From assembly GCA_964563495.1 (NCBI GenBank), contig CAZLYK010000043.1, positions 1 through 38,942 of the forward strand: 38,942 bases of DNA, in the 5' to 3' direction. The translations under genes were made by a program, and so were the position numbers. The DNA is from CAZLYK01 sp964563495 (GTDB taxonomy: Bacteria; Acidobacteriota; Blastocatellia; RBC074). Positions 25,908-32,817 of the stretch are shown here, piece after piece. Positions within the stretch are counted from its first letter, which is position 1. Each line of letters starts with the position of its first letter. The notes under the pieces are model-generated. The model saw only the letters and a list, made by a program, of their open reading frames with translations. It was not told where the DNA came from and searched no databases.

Positions 25908-28900
25908 ATGAAGATTCGGGAATACATCGAGACGCACGAGACGAACGCCGCGGCGGAGCGCCATCGTGCGCTGCTCGAACTCAACAACGCGATCATCACC
26001 AATCTGACGGAAGAGACGCTGTTGGGCGCAATCTGCGTGGCGCTCAAAAGCGTCATCCATTTCGATCAGGCCGGGCTGTCAATCCACGAGCCGGAGCAGG
26101 AAGCCATGCGACTCGTCGCGTTGGACGGAACTTCCGAAGCTTATTTCAAACTCGACCAATTGTTGCCACTCCGTGACCCGGTCACTGGTTCGCTCTGGGA
26201 ATTTCACCGGCAACAATTCCATCCCGACCTCGAACACGAGAGGCGCCACGCGATAGACCAACGGATTTACGACGGGGGCAATCGCTCCTACATCTGCGCG
26301 CCGCTCATCCATCATGGACAAGCTTGTGGCACGCTCGGCATCGGCAGCCGTCAGAAGAACCAGTACACAAGAGACGACTTGGAATTCCTCCAGGAAGTCG
26401 CCAATCAGATCGCCCTCGCGGTGGCAAATATGCGGGCATACGCCGATATTAAAGCGCTCAGTTCCAAAGAAGCCGCGACGGCTGAACAGCGGCGCGTGTT
26501 GCTGGAAATCAATAACGCCTTAATTAACAGCTTGACGCAGGACGATCTGCTTGGCGCAGTGAGTACGGCGATGAAGCGGGCGATGCCGTTCGATGTCGGC
26601 GGGCTGCAACTTTATGAATCGGGCATCGAAGCGCTGCGCGTCTTTTCTCTCGTGGGCGATGAATACGCCAACCCTTTCGCTCCCGGTCAATTGATCCCAT
26701 TCAAAGATGGTGGTTCCGGGCAGGTTCTGGATTTTCGCCGCCCGCAATGGGAACGCGACTTGACGCTTGGGCGCAGGCATCTGATCGATCAACAGATCTA
26801 CGACGCGGGGATTCGATCATACTGTATGGCGCCGTTGGTGTTGCAGGAAGAGTTCATCGGGACCTTGGGCATCGGCAGCATCAATGCCAATCAATATACG
26901 GAAGCCGACCTGGAGTTTTTGCAGGAGATCGCCAATCAGATCGCGCTCGCGGTGGCGAATATGAAGGCCTTCGCGGAGATCAAGGCGCTCAGCGCCAGAG
27001 AGTCGGCCATTGCCGACCGTCACCGCACGCTGCTCGAAATCAACAACGCCATCATCACCTGCCTGACACAGGAGGAGTTGCTGCGCAGTATCGGCGCGGC
27101 CTTGCAGCGCGTGGTTCCGTTCAATCAGGCGGGAATGTATCTGTATTACCCGGAGAAAGATATATTCCGGTTCTTTTCGCTGTACCGGACAGATCATGTT
27201 GAGCCGTACATCGTCGAGCAGGAACTCGACCCGAAAGACAGCGTGTCCGGTCTGGTATTCGCGCAGGGGCGGGCGATGGTTCGAGGCGACCTGGAAACCG
27301 AGCGGCAATTCTCTTCCGAAGAGCATCTTTACCAAAAAGGCGTCCGCTCGATGTGCGTTGCGCCCTTGATCGTGCAGGGGAAAACCATCGGTACCATCGG
27401 CCTCGGCAGCGACGTCAGAAATCAGTATGCAGAAGCTGACGCCGAGTTTTTGCAGGAAGTGGCGAATCAAATCGCCTTGGCCGTCTCAAACCTGCGGTCT
27501 TATGAAGAGATTACTGCGCTCAGCAGGCGCGAGACAGCGACCGCCGAACGGCGGCGCACGCTGCTCGAAATCAACAACGCCATTGCTACCAGGCTGACGC
27601 AGCAGGAATTGTGCGATGCGGTTTTTGCGGCCTTGGAGCGCATCATCCCATTTGACCGCGTCGGGCTCTCGCTCTTCGATTACGAGCAGGACTGCTATCA
27701 CATCATTGCACTCGGCGGGGCACTCGGCGGGCAGACGCTATCCGAAGCCTTCACTGTCGGCCAGCGTATTTCCCGTCAGGAGAACTGGGTTACCGAGCAG
27801 TTTAATATCGGGCAACCTTGGTTCCGGCCCGACCTGGTAACGGGTGCGCGCAATCCGTTCGAACAACAACTCTTCAGCGAGGGACTGCGTTCCTTTTGCG
27901 CCGTGCCGCTGCTGGCGCAGGGCAAGGTGATCGGCGCGTTTTCCGTCAGCAGTCAAACGCGGAATCAGTATTCCGGAGCCGACGTGGAATTGTTGCAGGA
28001 GGTCGCTAACCAAGTGGCCATCGCCATCGCCAACATGCAACATTACGAAGAGATGATGCAAGAGGCTATCCAACGGCAGCGAACCGAGGAGATGCTCCGC
28101 GCGATCACAGAAGGCACCGCGGCGACGACGGGCGTGGATTTCTTTACGTCCCTGGCGCGCCACCTGGCGACGGCGCTGCAAATTCGCTTCGCGCTGGTGG
28201 CTGAATGCATCGGCCACGACAAGGGCCGCGTCCGCACGCTCGCCTTCTGGCAGGGCGATCGCTTCGGCGATAATTTTGAATATGATCTGACCGACACGCC
28301 CTGCAAAGGCGTGATCGAGGGCAGGGTCTGCTACTACCCGTCGAACGTTCAAAATCATTTTCCCAACGACGCCGATTTGCGCGAACTGGGCGCGGAGAGT
28401 TATCTCGGCGTGACGATCTTCGATACGGCAGGGCAGGCGGTCGGACATCTCGCCGTGATGGATGACAAGGCGATGGCGGATGATCCCTGGCGCGTCTCGG
28501 TGTTGAAAACCTTCGCCGCGCGCGCCGGAGCCGAATTGGAACGATTGCGCGCTGAGATGGCCTTGCGGGCTGCGCTGGACGAGGTCGAATCACTCACGAA
28601 CCGGCTCCAGGCCGAGAACCTCTATTTGCAGGAAGAGATCCGCACCGACCACAACTTCGACGACATCATCGGCAACAGCCCCGCGCTCCACGTTGTGCTT
28701 CGCCAGGTCGAGATGATCGCGCCGCTGGATTCTGTGGTACTCATCCTCGGGGAGACCGGCACCGGCAAGGAGCTCGTTGCCCGCGCCATTCACGACCGCA
28801 GCGCGCGCAAGGATCGCCCACTGGTCAAGGTCAATTGCGGCGCGATCTCCGCCGGGCTCGTCGAAAGCGAACTCTTCGGCCACGTCAAAGGCGCCTTCAC

Positions 28901-29684
28901 CGGCGCGGTGGACAAACGCGTCGGGCGCTTCGAGCTGGCCGACGGCGGCACGATGTTCCTCGATGAAGTCGGCGAGCTGCCGCCCGAGACGCAGGTCAAA
29001 CTGCTGCGCGTGCTGCAGGAGGGCGAATTCGAGCCGGTCGGCAGCAACCAGACTCGCCGCGTCAACGTGCGCATCATCGCCGCGACCAACCGCAATCTCG
29101 AAGACGAGATTCAAAAGGGGCGTTTCCGCGCCGATTTGTTCTATCGCCTCAACGTGCTGCCGATCCAATTGCCGCCGTTGCGCCAGCGGATGGAGGACTT
29201 GCCGAAACTCGTCGGCTTCTTCCTCTCGCGTTTTGCCCGGAAGATGGGCCGGAAGATCAACGGCGTATCGCAGGAGACGATGGAGCGGCTGAAGAGATAC
29301 TCCTGGCCGGGAAACGTCCGCAAGTTGCAAAACGTCATCGAGCGCGCGGTCGCCTTGACCAGCGGAGCCGTGCTGACGATCGGCAGCGATCTGGCGCCTC
29401 CGGCCATTCACTCTGTCCTCCCAGCCGCACAAACCAACGGTCACGTCGACGTCTCGGTCGCGCCACCCGAAAGTTCATCGTCGCCGGCGACCGGCGTGTC
29501 ACGGTCGCATGAAGACGTGGAGCGCGACCACATCCTGGCGGTGCTCAATCAAACCGGCTGGGTTGTTGAGGGAGCGAAAGGCGCGGCCAAAATTTTGAGC
29601 CTCAATCCCAACACGCTCCGCAGCCGTATGAAGAAACTCGGCATCACGCGTCCCAATCGGCGCGATGGTCCGACCTCGATATAA
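25908..29684 (+). CDS. FhlA-like sigma54 activator with four tandem GAF repeats
   Basis: This 1258-aa regulator has four tandem GAF repeats of about 177 aa (starting near residues 10, 187, 364 and 540), each opening with a helix like RRRTLLEINNAI and closing with ADxEFLQEVANQIALAVAN. A fifth, divergent GAF spans about 725-885. The AAA+ sigma54-activation domain follows from about 918 to 1155, with Walker A GETGTGKE (948-955), GAFTGA (995-1000) and a FLDEVGELP Walker B. A Fis-type helix-turn-helix is at about 1203-1250. The usual WPGNVRELQN is WPGNVRKLQN here. It should bind upstream sites and activate sigma54 promoters; such sites and a promoter lie in the gap after it. The ligands of the GAF domains are unknown. 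Confidence 0.93.
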   Translation: MKIREYIETHETNAAAERHRALLELNNAIITNLTEETLLGAICVALKSVIHFDQAGLSIHEPEQEAMRLVALDGTSEAYFKLDQLLPLRDPVTGSLWEFHRQQFHPDLEHERRHAIDQRIYDGGNRSYICAPLIHHGQACGTLGIGSRQKNQYTRDDLEFLQEVANQIALAVANMRAYADIKALSSKEAATAEQRRVLLEINNALINSLTQDDLLGAVSTAMKRAMPFDVGGLQLYESGIEALRVFSLVGDEYANPFAPGQLIPFKDGGSGQVLDFRRPQWERDLTLGRRHLIDQQIYDAGIRSYCMAPLVLQEEFIGTLGIGSINANQYTEADLEFLQEIANQIALAVANMKAFAEIKALSARESAIADRHRTLLEINNAIITCLTQEELLRSIGAALQRVVPFNQAGMYLYYPEKDIFRFFSLYRTDHVEPYIVEQELDPKDSVSGLVFAQGRAMVRGDLETERQFSSEEHLYQKGVRSMCVAPLIVQGKTIGTIGLGSDVRNQYAEADAEFLQEVANQIALAVSNLRSYEEITALSRRETATAERRRTLLEINNAIATRLTQQELCDAVFAALERIIPFDRVGLSLFDYEQDCYHIIALGGALGGQTLSEAFTVGQRISRQENWVTEQFNIGQPWFRPDLVTGARNPFEQQLFSEGLRSFCAVPLLAQGKVIGAFSVSSQTRNQYSGADVELLQEVANQVAIAIANMQHYEEMMQEAIQRQRTEEMLRAITEGTAATTGVDFFTSLARHLATALQIRFALVAECIGHDKGRVRTLAFWQGDRFGDNFEYDLTDTPCKGVIEGRVCYYPSNVQNHFPNDADLRELGAESYLGVTIFDTAGQAVGHLAVMDDKAMADDPWRVSVLKTFAARAGAELERLRAEMALRAALDEVESLTNRLQAENLYLQEEIRTDHNFDDIIGNSPALHVVLRQVEMIAPLDSVVLILGETGTGKELVARAIHDRSARKDRPLVKVNCGAISAGLVESELFGHVKGAFTGAVDKRVGRFELADGGTMFLDEVGELPPETQVKLLRVLQEGEFEPVGSNQTRRVNVRIIAATNRNLEDEIQKGRFRADLFYRLNVLPIQLPPLRQRMEDLPKLVGFFLSRFARKMGRKINGVSQETMERLKRYSWPGNVRKLQNVIERAVALTSGAVLTIGSDLAPPAIHSVLPAAQTNGHVDVSVAPPESSSSPATGVSRSHEDVERDHILAVLNQTGWVVEGAKGAAKILSLNPNTLRSRMKKLGITRPNRRDGPTSI

Positions 29685-29701
29685 ATTAGACCCAACATTC
29701 A

Positions 29702-29770
29702 GCTACGAAATTTCACGACCTTTGAAATTTCGTAGCCAAGAAATTGCCCCTCCCTCTGAAATATCGTAGC
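29702..29770. promoter_or_regulatory. FhlA-like upstream activator sites (three copies)
   Basis: GCTACGAAATTTC (29702-29714) faces its exact reverse complement at 29724-29736, nine bases apart. A third, one-mismatch copy in the reverse direction lies at 29758-29770. The core ATTTCGTA equals half of the known E. coli FhlA consensus CATTTCGTACGAAATG. The sites lie 87-155 bp upstream of the -24 box at 29857, a normal enhancer distance. The first pair could also form an RNA hairpin after the regulator gene, but there is no T-run, and the third copy favours protein binding. Confidence 0.7.
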
Positions 29771-29856
29771 TCCCGCCAATCGTCTCTTCGCGTTCTTTCC
29801 GGCTAACTCACTGGCAATCAAGCACAAAACGACATCCGCAAGTTTACGATGTGATC

Positions 29857-29871
29857 TGGCATCGCCCTTGC
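29857..29871 (+). promoter_or_regulatory. Sigma54 (-24/-12) promoter for the STAS/ECF operon
   Basis: TGGCATCGCCCTTGC has the invariant GG and GC separated by exactly 10 bases, and it keeps TGGCA and TTGC of the consensus. Transcription would start near 29883, some 26 bp before the STAS-domain gene, whose leader carries a GAGGAGG-type site. The gene immediately upstream codes for a sigma54 activator, and activator-type repeats lie at 29702-29770. Confidence 0.75.
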
Positions 29872-29908
29872 CATAGTCATCGGCGGAGGAGGGAACGAGG
29901 AGGCAAGC

Positions 29909-30247
29909 ATGTTGAGGATCACTGAGGTCAGTTCATCAGATGGAAACGTCACGCTACTGCTCGAAGGCCGAGTGACCGGGCCGTGGGCGGATGAAGCGCG
30001 CAGGGTGTGCGAGGAGTACCTCGACGCGGGGCGCAGGCTTACGCTCGATCTGTCCGAAGTGTCGCACGTCGGGCGCGATGAAAGCGCGATCTTTCAGGAA
30101 CTCGACAGGCGCGAGGTGCGGTTCATCAACTGTTCGCCCTTCCTCGTGGAGTATTTCAGAGAAACTCTCGCCGCGCTGCCAGTAGCTGCGCATCCCAAGC
30201 GAGTCGTAAACAAAATAGAGGAGTCCGCAAGTGAACAAGAAGCGTGA
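29909..30247 (+). CDS. STAS-like domain protein
   Basis: This small protein of 112 aa has a STAS-like layout: VTLLLEGRVTGPWADEARRVC, then RRLTLDLSEVSHVGRDESAIFQEL and VRFINCSPFLVEYFRE. In anti-sigma antagonists a Ser or Thr is phosphorylated near the start of the helix that follows the DLS strand; here the region reads HVGRDESA, so Ser is available but the context is not canonical. Its end overlaps the start of the sigma factor gene by 17 nt. A role in controlling that sigma factor is suggested by the arrangement only. The gene follows a sigma54 promoter. Confidence 0.72.
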   Translation: MLRITEVSSSDGNVTLLLEGRVTGPWADEARRVCEEYLDAGRRLTLDLSEVSHVGRDESAIFQELDRREVRFINCSPFLVEYFRETLAALPVAAHPKRVVNKIEESASEQEA

Positions 30248-30821
30248 GACAGCAATGAATCCGTCCGTCACCGTTGAAGCGTTCGAGGAAAGCGCGCTGC
30301 CGCACCTGAATGATCTGTTTCGCACGGCGTGCCGCGTGCTGCGAGACCGCGCGCTGGCCGAAGACATCGTGCAGGAAGCTTACTTTCAGGCGTGGAAATC
30401 CTTTCACCGGTTCGAGCCCGGCACGAATTGTCGCGCGTGGCTCTTCAAGATTCTCTTCCACATCATTCATCACCACCGGCGCAAATGGCTGAAGTTCGCC
30501 TGGGCGATGGACATTGCGGAATCGGAAGAGGCGTTCCTGTATGAAGCGCCCAAGCCGCAGCACCTGACCGACGAAGAGGTGCTCGGCGCGTTGGACCGGC
30601 TCCCGCAACACTACCGTGAGGTCGTGCTGCTGGCCGATGCCGAGGAGCTTTCTTACAAGGAGATCGCTGACACCTTAGGAATCCGGGCCGGCACGGTGAT
30701 GTCGCGGCTCAATCGCGGCAGAAAACTGCTTCGGCGTTCGCTGGCGGGATTGGCTGATGCTTACGGCATTCAGCCAATCAAGCAACCCAAACGACAAAGA
30801 GAAGCCGTCCAAGTGATCTGA
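30231..30821 (+). CDS. ECF-type RNA polymerase sigma factor
   Basis: This 196-aa protein begins with a GTG at 30231 preceded by AGGAG, or with the ATG at 30255. Region 2 is seen as LFRTACRVLRDRALAEDIVQEAYFQAWKSF, and region 4 as ALDRLPQHYREVVLLADAEELSYKEIADTLGIRAGTVMSRLNRGRKLLRRSL. It lacks regions 1 and 3, as ECF factors do. It should direct RNA polymerase to a set of unknown promoters. The gene overlaps the STAS gene and comes after a sigma54 promoter, so sigma54 activation would feed into a second sigma factor. No typical zinc anti-sigma gene (HxxxCxxC) follows; a zinc-ribbon membrane protein does. Confidence 0.93.
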   Translation: MNKKRETAMNPSVTVEAFEESALPHLNDLFRTACRVLRDRALAEDIVQEAYFQAWKSFHRFEPGTNCRAWLFKILFHIIHHHRRKWLKFAWAMDIAESEEAFLYEAPKPQHLTDEEVLGALDRLPQHYREVVLLADAEELSYKEIADTLGIRAGTVMSRLNRGRKLLRRSLAGLADAYGIQPIKQPKRQREAVQVI

Positions 30822-30853
30822 GAGATCAGGAACAAAGCGGCGCGGAGAAGGCT

Positions 30854-31309
30854 ATGACACGCGAATCAGCAAACAATTCAATTGGCGAAGCCGAAACAGT
30901 GGGACTTCAGGACCAGGGCGAGACCGTTGATCTCAAGCTGTGTCAGGCTTGCGCGTCCGAGGTCCGTCCGCGCGATCATTACTGCCGGCGCTGCGGAGCG
31001 AGCCAGAGCCTGAGCCTTTCATCGGTGACTGCGCCATTGACGGGGCTGGAATTGGGCGCAGGCCTCGCGTCCTATGTGACCGCGCCGCTCGCGCCGGTTG
31101 CTGAAAACGACGTGTATCACAGTGTCTCGGGATCTCTCGTCAAAGTCATTACAGCGGGCTTGTCCGGCAGCGCCTCGGCGCGGCTCGACAGCCGCTACGC
31201 CCGGAAGGCAATGCTTGCGCTGATCTCGATCCCGATCTGGTTGATCATCGTACTGCTTTCGCCGCTGGATGCTTATGCGACCGCCAGGACGGTTATCCGG
31301 CAGTCTTGA
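30854..31309 (+). CDS. Zinc-ribbon protein with one membrane segment
   Basis: This 151-aa protein has a zinc ribbon made of C30-x2-C33 and C44-x2-C47 in the N-terminal third, a middle part of unknown fold and one hydrophobic segment at about 118-137 (MLALISIPIWLIIVLLSPLD). It follows the ECF sigma gene by 32 bp on the same strand and could be a membrane partner of the sigma factor, but the cysteine pattern is not that of ZAS anti-sigma factors. Its end overlaps the convergent PNPOx-like gene by 17 nt. Function unknown. Confidence 0.7.
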   Translation: MTRESANNSIGEAETVGLQDQGETVDLKLCQACASEVRPRDHYCRRCGASQSLSLSSVTAPLTGLELGAGLASYVTAPLAPVAENDVYHSVSGSLVKVITAGLSGSASARLDSRYARKAMLALISIPIWLIIVLLSPLDAYATARTVIRQS

Positions 31310-31904
31310 GCCGTTCCAGTTCCGCTTCAAGTTTGGCGATGTGCTCATACAACGGCGCATTCAGTCCACGGATTTCTTCGATGGTGTAACGCGGCGTGAT
31401 GTGTTGCGGACAGTTCCAGTCGAAGGCTTCGACGTGCAAGACCATTGCCCGTTCGACCTGCGCCTTGTAAGCCGTGTCTTGCAGTTGAGCAATCAGTTCG
31501 GGCGCGTCTTTGGCTTCGACCACTTCGATGCGGGCATAGATTTTCAACCGCTGACGATTCGCATAATCCATCAGGATCAAAGACCCTTTGTCGTTGCGCG
31601 TCAGGTTGCCAACGCTGATGTATTGCAGGTTGCCGCGAAAGTCAGCGTAGGCCAGCGTCTTCGCGTCCAGCACTTTCAGAAATCCTTTCGGCCCGCCGCG
31701 AAATTGGACATAGGGATAACCACTTTCTCCGATCGTCGCCAGATAAAAACCATCTCGTTCGCCGATGAACTCCGCTTCGTTTTCACTGATTTCGGCGTCG
31801 CGTTCCTGCGCTTCCATTCGCGCATACGAGCGGCGCGAACCGTATTTTTCCTGCTGCGCTTTAACGCTTTCCGTAAAGGCGATTTCGGCAAAATTCCGCG
31901 CCAT
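31293..31904 (-). CDS. Pyridoxamine-5'-phosphate-oxidase-like flavoprotein
   Basis: The product is about 203 aa, beginning at the ATG at 31904 (MARNFAEIAF) with a perfect GGAGGAAACA site; the open frame further upstream is spurious and crosses a repeat. The split-barrel FMN-binding fold is recognisable from FYLATIGESGYPYVQFRGGPKGFLKVLD, LAYADFRGNLQYISVGNL and GSLILMDYANRQRLKIYARIEV. Such enzymes reduce or oxidise small molecules with FMN, and the family is broad. A C-terminal helix with LEAELERL would be a short coiled coil. It lies downstream of the AhpD-like gene and probably shares its sigma54 promoter. Confidence 0.87.
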   Translation of the reverse strand: MARNFAEIAFTESVKAQQEKYGSRRSYARMEAQERDAEISENEAEFIGERDGFYLATIGESGYPYVQFRGGPKGFLKVLDAKTLAYADFRGNLQYISVGNLTRNDKGSLILMDYANRQRLKIYARIEVVEAKDAPELIAQLQDTAYKAQVERAMVLHVEAFDWNCPQHITPRYTIEEIRGLNAPLYEHIAKLEAELERLKTAG

Positions 31905-31935
31905 TGTTTCCTCCAGTCGCTTTCGGGTCTGAAAG

Positions 31936-32007
31936 AATTTGCCACTGAGGCGCAGCGGCACAGAGCAACACGCGACTGTTCCTTCTCTGTGCCTCTGTGG
32001 CAAAATT
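31936..32007. repeat. Inverted repeat of the CCACAGAGGCACAGAG type
   Basis: GGCACAGAG (31957-31965) pairs with CTCTGTGCC (31985-31993). Outside it, TTTGCCACTGAGGC pairs in part with the right arm CTCTGTGGCAAA. The theme GCCACAGAGGCACAGAG recurs as dispersed repeats in many bacterial genomes. It lies between the AhpD-like and PNPOx-like genes, where the transcript would form a hairpin that could reduce read-through. Confidence 0.6.
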
Positions 32008-32010
32008 TGC

Positions 32011-32562
32011 TTAACTTGCTTTCCCGAGGGCCAATGCGACTTTAGGGAAATCCACGACCGTTTGCGCAACGTGATTAAAGTAGTTAGTCAGGATGTTCAG
32101 CGCGACGTTGGCGACAATCTCTGTAATTTCACCATCGCCAAACCCGGCTGCGCGGACCGTCCGCACGTCCGTGTCGTCCACTTCACCGCGCTTGGCCACG
32201 ATCTGGTGCGCAAACATCAGCGCCGCATTGGTTTTCGCATCGTCTGAACTGGCTCTGCGGCTGGCGGCGATTTCGTTTTCGTTCAGCCCGACCATCTTGC
32301 CGATGGCGGTGTGCGCCGAGAGGCAGTATTCACAATTGTTGGCGTCGGCGACCGCCAACGCAATCTTCTCGCGCAGCTTTGCATTCAGTAACCCGCCGCC
32401 GAGCGCGCCGCTGAAATTGAGATAGCCTTCCAGCGCCGCTGGTGAATTGGCGAAGGTGCGCATTAGGTTCGGAACCATTCCGATTTTGGTCTTCACGCCG
32501 TCGAGCAATTCTTTGGCTTTGCCGGTAGCTTCTTTGGGATCAATCGCGTTCAGTCTTGGCAT
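32011..32562 (-). CDS. Carboxymuconolactone decarboxylase/AhpD-like protein
   Basis: This 183-aa protein of the CMD/AhpD family has the motif C-E-Y-C-x-x-A-H (in NNCEYCLSAHTAIGK) with the two redox cysteines and the His that serve peroxidase activity in AhpD. The helices before it (PNLMRTFANSPAALEGYLNF) are typical of the peroxidase-related subgroup. It probably removes peroxides with help of a thiol donor. The gene is read divergently from the sigma54 activator at 32818. A -24/-12 promoter and an operator-like site lie between them. Confidence 0.9.
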   Translation of the reverse strand: MPRLNAIDPKEATGKAKELLDGVKTKIGMVPNLMRTFANSPAALEGYLNFSGALGGGLLNAKLREKIALAVADANNCEYCLSAHTAIGKMVGLNENEIAASRRASSDDAKTNAALMFAHQIVAKRGEVDDTDVRTVRAAGFGDGEITEIVANVALNILTNYFNHVAQTVVDFPKVALALGKAS

Positions 32563-32665
32563 TTTGGTTTCTCCTGTTTGACTCCGTTCGTTGCGACAAC
32601 CACTTCGTCAGCCTGTTGGCGCTTTGCCTTGCTGGCGAACCGCGTTGCCTTGCGACTTGCTTAAG

Positions 32666-32681
32666 TGCATCCGTCGTGCCG
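32666..32681 (-). promoter_or_regulatory. Sigma54 (-24/-12) promoter for the AhpD-like gene
   Basis: Read on the minus strand, CGGCACGACGGATGCA has GG and GC separated by exactly 10 bases and keeps the full GGCACG of the consensus; TT before GC is AT. Transcription would start near 32656, about 94 bp before the AhpD-like ATG at 32562. An activator-like site sits some 70-80 bp upstream (32748-32760), and the gene of a sigma54 activator is divergent. The match is good but one base is off in two places. Confidence 0.6.
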
Positions 32682-32747
32682 CAAGCCGAAAATGAACGTA
32701 TCCTACTGAAATCAAATAGGTTGAACGGCTTTTGACATTTCCGACTT

Positions 32748-32763
32748 GCAACGAAATCTCGTT
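32748..32763. promoter_or_regulatory. Operator-like site shared with the STAS/ECF promoter
   Basis: GCAACGAAATCTC differs at two of 13 bases from the repeat GCTACGAAATTTC at 29702. The site is also a near palindrome, AACGA-AATC-TCGTT (32750-32763). A second dyad ACGA-GAGT-TCGT lies at 32791-32802. It lies between the divergent promoter of the AhpD-like gene and the activator gene at 32818, so it may serve both as enhancer and for autoregulation. Confidence 0.6.
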
Positions 32764-32817
32764 ACTTAATGAAAATCTGCGTTCGCAATCACGAGAGTTC
32801 GTGTAGACTACGGCGCG

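Noticed and set aside
29702..29736. The 13-bp inverted repeat as a simple terminator of the regulator gene
   Set aside because: No T-run follows, the stem is AT-rich, and a third copy lies 21 bp further on, so protein binding explains it better, though an RNA role is not excluded.
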